This document shows, piece after piece, positions 24,546-32,931 of a stretch of 64,000 nt of DNA. Under the pieces are notes generated by a model, which ran no database searches, was not told the origin of the DNA, and worked only from the letters and a program-made list of their open reading frames with translations. The first letter of the stretch is position 1; every line of letters begins with the position of its first letter. A program made the position numbers and the translations under genes. The stretch is from Bradyrhizobium jicamae (lineage in GTDB: Bacteria > Pseudomonadota > Alphaproteobacteria > Rhizobiales > Xanthobacteraceae): contig NZ_JAFCKQ010000002.1 in the NCBI RefSeq assembly GCF_018130215.1, forward strand, positions 248,001 through 312,000, given 5' to 3'.

Positions 24546-25880
24546 CTAACGCATCCCCGGCATCGCGGCCTCGGTCGGCTGCGCGCGCGGACCGCGCATG
24601 TGCGCCAGCAATTCCGCGGTTGGCCAGGAATCCGCCGGCAGGCCGTATTTGATCTGCATCGCCTTGACGGCGCTGCGGCTCGCCTGTCCCAGCACGCCGT
24701 CGACCTTGCCGACATCGTAGCCGGCGCGCGCCAGCAGGCCCTGCAACTCCTTGATCTCGCCAAACGGCAGTTGTGCGACGGGCCCACGCGGCCGCTGCAT
24801 CGGCGGCGCGCCTGCGATGCGGCCGGCGAGATAGCCTGCGGTGGTCGAATAGATCAGCGAGTTGTTCCACTCGGTATAGGCGGCGAAATTCGCGTAGGCC
24901 AGGAATGCGGGTCCCATCCGGCCCATCGGCAGCAGCAGCGAGGCCGGCATCTCGTCATTGGGCAGCGGCTTGCCGTCGGCCGAGGTGACGCCGAGCGAGG
25001 CCCATTTCGAACGCGGCAGCCTGATGGTGAGATCAGCCTGGTCCCACGGAAAATCCGGGGCCTGCGGCACGCGCACCTCCTGCAGCCACGGCTCGCCGCG
25101 CCGCCACTTCAATCCGTTGGCGATGTAGTTCGCGGTCGATCCGATCACGTCGGGCCCGCTGCTCAACAGATTGCGATGGCCGTCGCCATCGTAGTCGACC
25201 GCGTAGTTGACATAATGCGTCGGCAGAAATTGCGTCTGCCCGAGCTCGCCGGCCCAGGAGCCGATCATCTCCTCCGGTGCGAGATCGCCGCGATCGATGA
25301 TCTTCAGCGCGGCGATGGTCTCGCCCTGGAACATCTCGGAACGGCGGCAATCATAGGCCAGCGACACCAGCGATTTCAGCGTCGGCAGGTTGCCCATCTG
25401 GGCTCCGAAATCGCTCTCCAGTCCCCAGAACGCGGCGATCACCGCCGGCGGCACGCCGTATTCCTTCTCGGCGCGCGCGAACGCGGCGGCGTAGGTCCTG
25501 ATGTATTGCTGGCCCTGCTGCATTCGATAGTTCGCGGCCATGCGGCCGGCGAACTGGGTGAAGATCTGGCCGAACACGCGCTGGCCGCGGTCGCGATTGA
25601 CGATGCCCTGGTCATAGGTGAGGTAGGGCGAGGCCTCCGCGATGGTCTGCTGCGAGACGCCGGCCGCGACCGCCTTTTGCTTCAGCTCGGCGAGGAAGCG
25701 ATCGAAGCTCGCGCCATCGTGGCACGACGCGGCGCGCGGTACCGCCGCCACCCGTGGCTTGGCAGGCGTGGGTTTTACGGGGACCGGCAACGGCTGTTGC
25801 GCCGAGGCAACGGACGGGCACGCCAGCGCGACCATGGTCGCTGCGATCATGATCGGGGTGCGCAGGAAAGATACTGGCAT
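24546..25880 (-). CDS. Lytic murein transglycosylase B family with peptidoglycan-binding domain
   Basis: A 444-residue exported enzyme that cleaves peptidoglycan glycan strands to 1,6-anhydro products. The N-terminus from the ATG at 25880 is a signal peptide (MIAATMVALACPSVASAQQ). The catalytic SLT_2/MltB domain has FWGLESDFGAQMGNLPTLKS with the catalytic Glu, then AGELGQTQFLPTHYV and VDYDGDGHRNL. A C-terminal PG_binding_1 domain (LLARAGYDVGKVDGVLGQAS) ends the chain. Upstream extension to 26057 is open but would put 59 odd residues before the signal peptide, so it is rejected. Single gene, divergent from the hybrid kinase. Confidence 0.88.
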   Translation of the reverse strand: MPVSFLRTPIMIAATMVALACPSVASAQQPLPVPVKPTPAKPRVAAVPRAASCHDGASFDRFLAELKQKAVAAGVSQQTIAEASPYLTYDQGIVNRDRGQRVFGQIFTQFAGRMAANYRMQQGQQYIRTYAAAFARAEKEYGVPPAVIAAFWGLESDFGAQMGNLPTLKSLVSLAYDCRRSEMFQGETIAALKIIDRGDLAPEEMIGSWAGELGQTQFLPTHYVNYAVDYDGDGHRNLLSSGPDVIGSTANYIANGLKWRRGEPWLQEVRVPQAPDFPWDQADLTIRLPRSKWASLGVTSADGKPLPNDEMPASLLLPMGRMGPAFLAYANFAAYTEWNNSLIYSTTAGYLAGRIAGAPPMQRPRGPVAQLPFGEIKELQGLLARAGYDVGKVDGVLGQASRSAVKAMQIKYGLPADSWPTAELLAHMRGPRAQPTEAAMPGMR

Positions 25881-26055
25881 CGAGGTCACCGGCAGGTCAT
25901 CGAGGGAAAGGCCCGCTCTGCATACACCAGGGCGACACCGGGCAACAACGGGATAGACCAATTGGGCTTCGGCAGGGAGATTGCCCGCCGCTATCATCGG
26001 TGCAGGTGATTCGCGGGCAGGGGTGTCGGCGGATCGATCACGCCCGGAGGGACCC

Positions 26056-27723
26056 ATGTGGAGTTTTCTCGAGCGTCTTCTGGATTCGTCGACGCTTTCG
26101 CCTCACGGCATCTGCCTGTTGTGGGAGCCAGAGCTGATCTGGCTCCACGTGGTGTCCGACGCCATCATTGCCGCTTCCTACTTCTCGATCCCGTTCGCGC
26201 TCGCGATCGTCGTCTCCAAGCGCCGCGATTTCCAGTTCGGCTGGGTGGCTTGGCTGTTCGCCGCCTTCATCCTGCTCTGCGGGCTCACGCATGTGTTCTC
26301 GATCTACACGCTGTGGGTGCCGATCTACGGCCTCGAAGGCCTGCTCAAGGCGTTGACCGCGATCGCCTCGATCTTCACCGCGATCATGCTGTGGCCGCTG
26401 ATCCCGAAGGTGCTGGCGATCCCGACCGAGGCGCAGCTGCGCGAGGCGCATGTCGCGCTTGCGGAAGAGGGCCGGCAGCGCCAGCATTCCGAGATCCTGT
26501 TGCAGCGGTTCCGCGAGGCCGAGGCCAACGAGAACAAGATCCGCCAGGCGCAGAAGATGGAGGCGGTCGGCCAGCTCACCGGCGGCATCGCGCACGACTT
26601 CAACAACATCCTCACCGTCATCACCGGCACGATCGACATCCTGGCCGAAGCGGTGATGCACAACCGCGCGCTCACCGAGATCACATCCCTGATCCGCGAT
26701 GCCGCCGAGCGCGGCGCTTCGCTGACCCGGCACCTCCTCGCCTTCGCGCGCAAGCAGCCGCTGCAGCCGACCGACGTCGACGTCAATGCGCTGATGGTCG
26801 ACACCATCGAGCTGCTGCGGCCGACCATCGGCGACCAGGTCGACATCGACTTCCGCGGCGCGCCGAACCTGCCGCGCGCGCTGGTCGATTCCAACCAGCT
26901 GGTCACCGCGATCATCAATCTCGCGCTCAATGCGCGCGACGCGATGCCGAAGGGCGGCAGGCTCGGGATCGAGACCCGCGCCGCCGAGCTGAGGCCGGAT
27001 GACGTGCGCGGCCATGACGGGCTCGCCGCCGGCGACTATGTCGCGATCGCGCTGGTCGACAACGGGCAGGGCATCGCGGAAGCGGATCTGGCGAAAGTGT
27101 TCGAGCCGTTCTTCACCACCAAGGAGGTCGGCAAGGGCACCGGCCTCGGGCTCAGCATGGTCTACGGCTTCGTCAAGCAGTCCAACGGCCACATCGTGCT
27201 CGACAGCGCGGTCGGCCGCGGCACCGAGGTCCTGCTCTATCTGCCGCGTGCCGCCGTGACGTCGCTGCCCGCCAGGGCCGACCCGCGCAGGCCGGAACAG
27301 CGCGGCGCGCACGAGATCGTGCTCGTCGTCGAGGACGACAGGCTGGTGCGCTCCTATGTGCTGACCCAGATCGAGAGCCTCGGCTACACGACGCTGTCGG
27401 CCAGCAATGGGCCGGAGGCGCTCGCGGTGCTGGAAGGCGGCGCGCCGGTCGATCTCCTGTTCACCGACGTCATCATGCCCGGGCTGATGAACGGGCGCGA
27501 GCTCGCCACCGAGGCGCAGAAGCGGCGGCCCGGGCTACCCGTGCTGTTCACCTCGGGCTACACCGAGAATGCGATCGACCGCGACGGCAAGCTCGACGAG
27601 GGCATCCTGTTCCTCGCCAAACCGTACAGCCGCGCAGAGCTCGCGCGCATGCTGCGCATCGCGCTCCGCGAGGGCGAACTGATCACCGCGCGCGTGGCGG
27701 CGGGCAGCGCGGTGGGGGGATGA
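26056..27723 (+). CDS. Hybrid histidine kinase with ethylene-receptor-like membrane domain
   Basis: A 555-residue sensor. The N-terminal three membrane helices (about residues 25-120) match the ethylene-binding domain of plant ETR1: D35, Y42, I45, P46, I72, C75 and H79 sit where ETR1 has D25, Y32, I35, P36, I62, C65 and H69, at a constant offset of 10. C65 and H69 of ETR1 bind the copper that holds ethylene; here they are in LCGLTH. A coiled linker (about 125-165) leads to HisKA with H180 in GGIAHDFNN, a full HATPase ([27 protein letters not shown]) and a receiver with phospho-acceptor D471 in LLFTDVIMP. No output domain is present, so a phosphotransfer partner must exist elsewhere. ATG at 26056 follows GGAGGG. 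Confidence 0.87.
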   Translation: MWSFLERLLDSSTLSPHGICLLWEPELIWLHVVSDAIIAASYFSIPFALAIVVSKRRDFQFGWVAWLFAAFILLCGLTHVFSIYTLWVPIYGLEGLLKALTAIASIFTAIMLWPLIPKVLAIPTEAQLREAHVALAEEGRQRQHSEILLQRFREAEANENKIRQAQKMEAVGQLTGGIAHDFNNILTVITGTIDILAEAVMHNRALTEITSLIRDAAERGASLTRHLLAFARKQPLQPTDVDVNALMVDTIELLRPTIGDQVDIDFRGAPNLPRALVDSNQLVTAIINLALNARDAMPKGGRLGIETRAAELRPDDVRGHDGLAAGDYVAIALVDNGQGIAEADLAKVFEPFFTTKEVGKGTGLGLSMVYGFVKQSNGHIVLDSAVGRGTEVLLYLPRAAVTSLPARADPRRPEQRGAHEIVLVVEDDRLVRSYVLTQIESLGYTTLSASNGPEALAVLEGGAPVDLLFTDVIMPGLMNGRELATEAQKRRPGLPVLFTSGYTENAIDRDGKLDEGILFLAKPYSRAELARMLRIALREGELITARVAAGSAVGG

Positions 27724-27741
27724 GTCCGTAACGCGTCCCTC

Positions 27742-28152
27742 TCACGCCGGAGGCGAGTCCAGGAAAACGTAAAGCGCCGCGATCTTGCCGTCCCGCGCGA
27801 CGATGAAATCCACGCCCGTATACTCCGCCGCTTGGCCTTTCGGACCGGAGCCCCAGGCCAGGCGCGCCGAATTGTGCAGCACCTGCGGTGCGCCATGCGG
27901 CGTGTAGACGTAATGCGGATGCGTCGCCCGCAGGTCGCCGGCGAACTTGTCGAGCGCCTCGCGCCCGACGAGGATGCCGGGCGGCACATACAGTACGCAG
28001 TCCTCGGTATAGAGCTCGGCGATGGCGGCCCTTCTGCGCGCCGCGTCGCCTTCGCCGAAAACCTCCGGCAGGTTGCGGCTGAGCAATGTTGCGATCGCGC
28101 CCACATCCGCGCCGGGGGACGGCGGCGCGCTGTTCCCGCGATGGTCGTTCAT
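27742..28152 (-). CDS. SnoaL-like/NTF2-fold protein
   Basis: A 136-residue protein with a cystatin-like alpha+beta fold: AIATLLSRNLPEVF, IAELYTEDCVLYVPPGILVGREAL and GVDFIVARDGKIAALYVFLD are typical of the SnoaL-like polyketide cyclase/NTF2 superfamily. Such proteins bind or isomerise small hydrophobic molecules, but many are uncharacterised. AAGGAG precedes the ATG at 28152, fixing the start against the longer frame to 28284. It is convergent with the kinase gene and stands alone. Confidence 0.78.
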   Translation of the reverse strand: MNDHRGNSAPPSPGADVGAIATLLSRNLPEVFGEGDAARRRAAIAELYTEDCVLYVPPGILVGREALDKFAGDLRATHPHYVYTPHGAPQVLHNSARLAWGSGPKGQAAEYTGVDFIVARDGKIAALYVFLDSPPA

Positions 28153-28280
28153 CGTAGGTCTCCTTCGTGCTGGTGGACCCCTTGATGATGCGGTCGCCGC
28201 CTGGCTTCCGAAATGGAAGGAATGGAAAGTCATTGTTTCCGATTTTTGGTGTGCGAGGCGCCGCCAATCCCGAAACAAGT

Positions 28281-29957
28281 TCACCCCCGCGCGGTCAGCA
28301 CCACATCGTCCATGAACAATGCATCGATGCCGGACTTGCGGAACGTAACGATCGCATCATTGGGCGTGCACACGATGGGTTCGCTGTCGTTGAATGACGT
28401 GTTGACGACAAGCGGCACGCCGGTCGTCGCATGGAAGCTCGAGATCAACTCGTGAAAACGCGGATTTGATTTGCGGCTGACGATCTGCACGCGTGCGCTG
28501 CCGTCCTTGTGCAGGACCGCGGGAATGAGGTCGCGCTTGTCCGGTTTCACCGGACATGCAAACAGCATGAATTCGTGACTCGCGGTCGGCATGCCGATCT
28601 CGAACCATTCCGCGGCGTGCTCGGCCAGCACACTCGGCGCAAAGGGACGGAAATCCTCCCGGTGCTTGACCTTCTGATTGAGGATCGCGCGCATGTCCGG
28701 CCGCCGGGGATCGGCGAGCAGGGAGCGGTTGCCGAGCGCCCGCGGCCCGAACTCCATGCGGCCCTGAAACCAGGCGACGATCCTGCCGCCGGCGATCATG
28801 CCGGCGGCATCGCGCGCCGGAGACTTGCTCCGCCGCGCCCTGAGGCCGGCCGACTTCACCGCAGCCAGGATCTCGCTCCGCCTGAACGCAGGCCCGAGAT
28901 ACGGCGTCGCGTTGCCGCGCTCGGGTGGACGCTTGTCCTTTGCGCAATGCACGGCAAAGGCGGCGCCGACCGCAGTTCCGGCATCGTGCGGAGCGGAGGG
29001 GATGAACACATTGGCGAACTCGCCGCATCGCCGGACCACTTCATTGGTCACGCAATTGAGCCCGACGCCGCCCGCGAGGCAGAGATTGTCCGATGGCACC
29101 CTGCGCTTGACGCGCCGCACCGCCGCCGTCACCGCAGCGTCCGTTGCCACCTGCAATGCCGCTGCAATGTCGGCATGCCGCGGCAGGATCTCGGCGTCCT
29201 CGTAGCGCGGCGGCCCGAAGATGGCTTCCATCCTGGCGAACCGGTCCGGGTGCGTGCCGAGAAACTCCCGCGCCACCCCGTAGTTCACCTCGTCGGCGCG
29301 CATGACCGACAGGAACTGCTCGCGGTAGACCTCCGGATCGCCATAGGCCGCGAGCCCCATCACCTTCGAGGCGTCGTAGTGCGAGAAGCCGAGATAGCCG
29401 CTGAACACCTCCCAGATGAACCCGATCGAATGCGGATACTCGAAGGTCTCGACGGTCTTGATATCGGTGCCGACAGCCTTCGCGAGCGAGGAGGCCGCAG
29501 TCTCGCCGATGCCGTCGATGGTGAGGATGGCCGCGCGATCGAAGCCCGAAGGGAAGTACGCGGATGCGGCGTGCGCCAGGTGATGCGGCACGAAATGCAG
29601 CCGTTGCCCGAGCGAGCGTCCCAGCAGGTCGTCGATGGCCCCACGCACCTGGCCAAGGCGCAACCGAAACGTCTCCTCCAGCCGCGGATCCCACCATTCC
29701 GACCGATATCGCTTCCGGCGCGCCGCGGGATCGAACGAGAATGCGACATGGTCGATATCGCGTGCGGTGAGCCCGGCATGGTTCAGGCAAAAACGGACCG
29801 CGCGTTCCGGCAGCTGATGGGGATTGTCGAAGTCGGCCTGCTTGCCGTGCTTGATGCGGTTGAACCGTTCCTCCTCGACGGCCACCACGAGCTTGCCGTC
29901 GACAAGCAGCGCAGCGGCGGACTCGTGATACACCGAGTTGATTCCAAGAACGTTCAC
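28281..29957 (-). CDS. Carbamoyltransferase of the TobZ/NodU/CmcH family
   Basis: A 558-residue enzyme predicted to move the carbamoyl group of carbamoyl phosphate, through a carbamoyl-adenylate, to a hydroxyl on a sugar or other acceptor. The N-terminal Kae1-like domain has GINSVYHESAAALLVDG; H125 and H129 in VPHHLAHAAS and D148 in TIDGIGE reproduce the spacing of the TobZ metal ligands (H114, H118, D137). The C-terminal domain has FQGRMEFGPRALGNRS and VVNTSFN. The start is GTG at 29957 because GGGAG lies 6 bases before it; ATG at 29993 would add 12 residues. NodU is a relative, but no nod genes are near and the sequence is nearer the antibiotic-type enzymes, so no symbol is given. Confidence 0.88.
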   Translation of the reverse strand: MNVLGINSVYHESAAALLVDGKLVVAVEEERFNRIKHGKQADFDNPHQLPERAVRFCLNHAGLTARDIDHVAFSFDPAARRKRYRSEWWDPRLEETFRLRLGQVRGAIDDLLGRSLGQRLHFVPHHLAHAASAYFPSGFDRAAILTIDGIGETAASSLAKAVGTDIKTVETFEYPHSIGFIWEVFSGYLGFSHYDASKVMGLAAYGDPEVYREQFLSVMRADEVNYGVAREFLGTHPDRFARMEAIFGPPRYEDAEILPRHADIAAALQVATDAAVTAAVRRVKRRVPSDNLCLAGGVGLNCVTNEVVRRCGEFANVFIPSAPHDAGTAVGAAFAVHCAKDKRPPERGNATPYLGPAFRRSEILAAVKSAGLRARRSKSPARDAAGMIAGGRIVAWFQGRMEFGPRALGNRSLLADPRRPDMRAILNQKVKHREDFRPFAPSVLAEHAAEWFEIGMPTASHEFMLFACPVKPDKRDLIPAVLHKDGSARVQIVSRKSNPRFHELISSFHATTGVPLVVNTSFNDSEPIVCTPNDAIVTFRKSGIDALFMDDVVLTARG

Positions 29958-30087
29958 CTGCAACTCCCGATCAGCCTGGCCGTCGCGGAACATTACTCAA
30001 TGTGTCCGGACGTGTCAGGGGATATCGAGGCTGCGGTTCGACCCGGGGACCGACGGTTCGGGAAGCGGCGCTAAGCGCCGCCTCATC

Positions 30088-31038
30088 CTATGCGCTCGCC
30101 GTGGTCAGCCGTTCGATCTGGCTCGCCGTCAGCTCGAGTCCGGTCGCGGCAACCAGCGTTGCGACGTGCTCGGGCTTGGTCGCGCTGGCGATCGGTGCCG
30201 CGATGGCCGGCCTCGTCATCAGCCAGGCGAGCGCGACGGCCGCAGGCTCGGAGCGCGTTTCGCCCGCGACCTCGTCGAGGCCGGCCAGGATGCGCATGCC
30301 GCGCGGGTTCATGTATCTCGGAATGCTGCGCGCCCCGCGCGGGCTCTTGCCGAAGTCGGCCTCCGAGCGATACTTGCCGGTGAGGAATCCTGCGGCGAGG
30401 GAGAAGAACGTGATCACGCCCAGATCATTGTCCACGCAGACCCGTTGCAGCGCGCCCTCGTAGCTCGATCGCTCCGCCAGGCTGTATTCGGGCTGCATGC
30501 TCTCGTAGCGTGGAAGCCCGTTCTTCGCGGATATGTCGAGCGCGTTCTGCAACCGCTCGGCGGAAAAGTTCGACGCGCCGATCGCCCTGACCTTGCCGGC
30601 CTTGATCAGCTTCTCATAGGCCGCAAGCGTCTCCTCCTGCGGGGTGGTCTCGTCGTCCTTGTGCGACTGGTAGAGGTCGATGTGGTCGGTCTGCAATCGA
30701 CGCAGCGAATCCTCGACGGCGCGCGCGATGTAGTCGCCCTTCAGCCCGACATTGCCGTTGCCCATGTCCATGCCGACCTTGGTGGCGAGGATGACGCGGT
30801 TGCGGTTGCCGCGTGCCTTCATCCATTTGCCGATGATGGTCTCGGACTCGCCGCCGTGATGGCCCGGCACCCAGCGCGAATAGACGTCGGCCGTATCGAG
30901 GAACGTCAGCCCGTGCTCGAGCACGGTGTCGAGCAGGCGGAACGACGACGCCTCATCCACCGTCCAGCCGAACACGTTGCAGCCGAAGCACAGGGGAGGA
31001 ACTGAAATGCCGGAACGGCCGAGCGGACGATGCTTCAT
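30088..31038 (-). CDS. Aldo/keto reductase
   Basis: A 316-residue NADPH-dependent oxidoreductase with the TIM-barrel AKR fold. The catalytic tetrad is visible: Asp and Tyr in FLDTADVYSRW, Lys in VILATKVG and His in LYQSHKDD; AIGASNFSAERL and RSIPRYMNPRG follow. The type is close to the YajO/pyridoxal-reductase-like group, with the substrate unknown. The ATG at 31038 begins RPLGRSGISVPPLCFG as usual for the family; the upstream frame to 31110 has no family character. Single gene. Confidence 0.87.
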   Translation of the reverse strand: MKHRPLGRSGISVPPLCFGCNVFGWTVDEASSFRLLDTVLEHGLTFLDTADVYSRWVPGHHGGESETIIGKWMKARGNRNRVILATKVGMDMGNGNVGLKGDYIARAVEDSLRRLQTDHIDLYQSHKDDETTPQEETLAAYEKLIKAGKVRAIGASNFSAERLQNALDISAKNGLPRYESMQPEYSLAERSSYEGALQRVCVDNDLGVITFFSLAAGFLTGKYRSEADFGKSPRGARSIPRYMNPRGMRILAGLDEVAGETRSEPAAVALAWLMTRPAIAAPIASATKPEHVATLVAATGLELTASQIERLTTASA

Positions 31039-31144
31039 GAGTTTCTTTCGCTTGTTCTTGTTGGGGGCTGGCCACGGAACACTGGGGCAGGTTGCCCTCA
31101 TTTGCAACATCTGATGATTGCTACGCCCGCCTGCTCACGATCTC

Positions 31145-31366
31145 TCAGCCGGCATCGTGCGTGTCGTCCGCCTCGTTTTCCTCCACCGCCTTCGGTGGCC
31201 AGGCACCGCGGCGGATCAGCGCCTCGTGCAGCAGCTTTTCGATCTGCCCCTGGCGCGAACGCAATTCCGCGGCGGCCAGACGATCGAGGACGTCCAGCAG
31301 CGGGCTGCCGAGCCGCAGCAGGACCGGCTCCTTGTCCGGTCCCTTGGGGCGGCCGCGCCTAGGCAT
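31145..31366 (-). CDS. Small ribbon-helix-helix-like DNA-binding protein
   Basis: A 73-residue protein. After a basic start (RRGRPKGPDKE) the core LLRLGSPLLDVLDRLAAAELRSRQGQIEKLLHEAL fits the RHH plan: a strand of alternating hydrophobic residues, a helix, then SR-x-x-x-I and a second helix. The ATG at 31366 overlaps the end of the SPFH gene by 8 bases, so the two are one unit. A 34-base inverted repeat in front of the SPFH gene (32366-32399) could be its operator. The tail is acidic (ENEADDTHD). RHH assignment is by pattern, not by search. Confidence 0.65.
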   Translation of the reverse strand: MPRRGRPKGPDKEPVLLRLGSPLLDVLDRLAAAELRSRQGQIEKLLHEALIRRGAWPPKAVEENEADDTHDAG

Positions 31367-32339
31367 ACAGCGTCCCGGTGTTCACGACCGGCGTGGCGTC
31401 CTTGTCGGAGACCAGCACGACCAGCAGGTTCGACACCATCGCCGCCTTGCGTTCGGGATCGAGATCGATGTCGGTTTCCTCGCGCAGCTTGTCGAGCGCC
31501 TCCTTCACGATCTCGACCGCGCCCGACACGACGAGCTTGCGGGCGGCGATCACGGCGCTCGCCTGCTGGCGTCGCAGCATCACCGGCGCGATCTCGGGTG
31601 CGTAGGCGAGGTGGTTGATCCAGGCTTCGTCGATGGTGACACCGGCGATCGTGAGGCGGTCCCGCAGCTCGGCGATCAGCTCGTTGGTGACCTGGTCACC
31701 GCTTTCGCGCAGCGACAGCGTTCGTGCGGCCTCCCGTTCGGGCGTCGCGGCCGCATCGCTCGCCGGATGCGAGCTCGCTTCGTCGAAATCATAGGGATGG
31801 CGTCCGGCGATGTGCCGCAGCGCCGACTCGGTCTGCGCGCCGACGAAATCGGCATAGTCGTTGATCTGGAAGATCGCCTTGGCGCAATCCTCGACCCGCC
31901 ACACCACGACGGCGCCGATCTCGATCGGGTTGCCGATCAGATCGTTGACCTTCAGCTTCTCGCACTCATTGTAGCGGACGCGCTGCGAGACCTTTCGGGC
32001 GTGAAACAGCGGGATCGTCGCGCGCAGCCCCGGCGCGGAATCGGTGCCGGCATAGGACCCGAACAGCGTCAGCACGGCGCTTTCATTCGGCTGCAACGTG
32101 TAGATTGCGCCGGCGAACAACACGGCAATCAGGAAAAGGCAGAGCGCGCAGAACAGTGTCAGCCACGAGACCTGGCCGTTGCGCCAGAAGGCGCCATAAG
32201 CCGTGTAGACGGAAAGGAGGAGACAGGCGAATCCGATCAGAAGCGCGATATAGCCGCTGCCGACGACGATGGCCGGGCGGTCTTCCACACGGGTGTTGAC
32301 CCTGATCGCGGACGAACCGGTAGGGGCTTGGATGGTCAT
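31359..32339 (-). CDS. SPFH/Band-7 domain membrane protein
   Basis: A 326-residue protein with two adjacent hydrophobic segments near the N-terminus (AIVVGSGYIALLIGFACLLL and LTLFCALCLFLIAVLFAGAI) followed by the SPFH domain: YTLQPNESAVLTLFGSYAGT and GLRATIPLFHARKVSQRVRY, then NEL/LTIAGVTIDEAWINHLAYAPE and a C-terminal coiled helix with VMLRRQQASAVIAARK. SPFH proteins form membrane microdomain rings. The ATG at 32339 follows a weak AGGG. It is cotranscribed with the small RHH-like gene, which overlaps its end. Likely controlled by the palindrome at 32366-32399. Confidence 0.85.
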   Translation of the reverse strand: MTIQAPTGSSAIRVNTRVEDRPAIVVGSGYIALLIGFACLLLSVYTAYGAFWRNGQVSWLTLFCALCLFLIAVLFAGAIYTLQPNESAVLTLFGSYAGTDSAPGLRATIPLFHARKVSQRVRYNECEKLKVNDLIGNPIEIGAVVVWRVEDCAKAIFQINDYADFVGAQTESALRHIAGRHPYDFDEASSHPASDAAATPEREAARTLSLRESGDQVTNELIAELRDRLTIAGVTIDEAWINHLAYAPEIAPVMLRRQQASAVIAARKLVVSGAVEIVKEALDKLREETDIDLDPERKAAMVSNLLVVLVSDKDATPVVNTGTLYA

Positions 32340-32365
32340 GGGAGCATCCCTATTACTCAGCACAA

Positions 32366-32399
32366 TTGCTGATATTTTTTGATATCAAAAAATCAGCAA
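32366..32399. promoter_or_regulatory. Long inverted repeat upstream of the SPFH-RHH operon
   Basis: The centre TTTTTTGATATCAAAAAA (32375-32392) is a perfect palindrome; outside it TTGCTG (32366-32371) pairs with CAGCAA (32394-32399) after a two-base bulge on the left side. It begins 27 bases before the SPFH start on the minus strand, where an operator would sit. It could instead be a weak bidirectional terminator, but no gene reads into it from the left. Confidence 0.6.
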
Positions 32400-32570
32400 G
32401 CGCACAATGGTACCGTTCGGAGCCTGTTGCCGGGTAACGAATTCGATCGCCAAAACAGTGGCTTGGCGATAGGTCTAACCAAGGCTTGGGATTCAGGGGA
32501 TCAGGCTGATCCGTGCGGAGGGGATTGCTCGCGCATCATGACGCCTTCAGCCCGATTGGAAGGAACAAGG

Positions 32571-32900
32571 ATGATACGCAGATTCTCCCTCGCGGCCGCA
32601 GCGTTTGTGATGGCCGCCGGAGCCGCCCATGCCGGTTCGATCGACGGCGCCTGGATCACTGCCAGCGGTGAGACCGCTGTGATCTCCGGCGGCACGATCA
32701 CGCTGAAGACCGGCAAGTTTGCCGGCAAGACCATCGGCACGATGAAGGCCGCGGGCGACGGGAAATATGCCGGCACGATCACCGACCCGCAGGACGACCG
32801 GACCTATTCAGGATCGGCCAAGCTGTCAGGCGCAACCCTCGAACTGACCGGCTGCGCGATGAGCGTGTTCTGCAAGACCCAGACCTGGAACAAGAAGTAG
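32571..32900 (+). CDS. DUF2147-type small exported protein
   Basis: A 109-residue secreted protein. The signal peptide RFSLAAAAFVMAAGAAHAG is cut after about residue 20. The mature part begins SIDGAWITASGETAV and ends DDRTYSGSAKLSGATLELTG-CAMSVFCKTQTW, which is the DUF2147 pattern of a short beta-barrel-like domain of unknown function; two Cys may form a disulphide. AAGGAACAAGG precedes the ATG at 32571, so the longer upstream frame is not used. Convergent with the FAD oxidoreductase that follows. Confidence 0.8.
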   Translation: MIRRFSLAAAAFVMAAGAAHAGSIDGAWITASGETAVISGGTITLKTGKFAGKTIGTMKAAGDGKYAGTITDPQDDRTYSGSAKLSGATLELTGCAMSVFCKTQTWNKK

Positions 32901-32931
32901 CGGGGGGCCCGCATCGGCTGGTTTCCGCAAG

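Noticed and set aside
28281..29957. Naming the carbamoyltransferase nodU
   Set aside because: No nod genes are nearby and the N-terminal motifs are closer to TobZ-type enzymes, so the symbiotic name is not justified.
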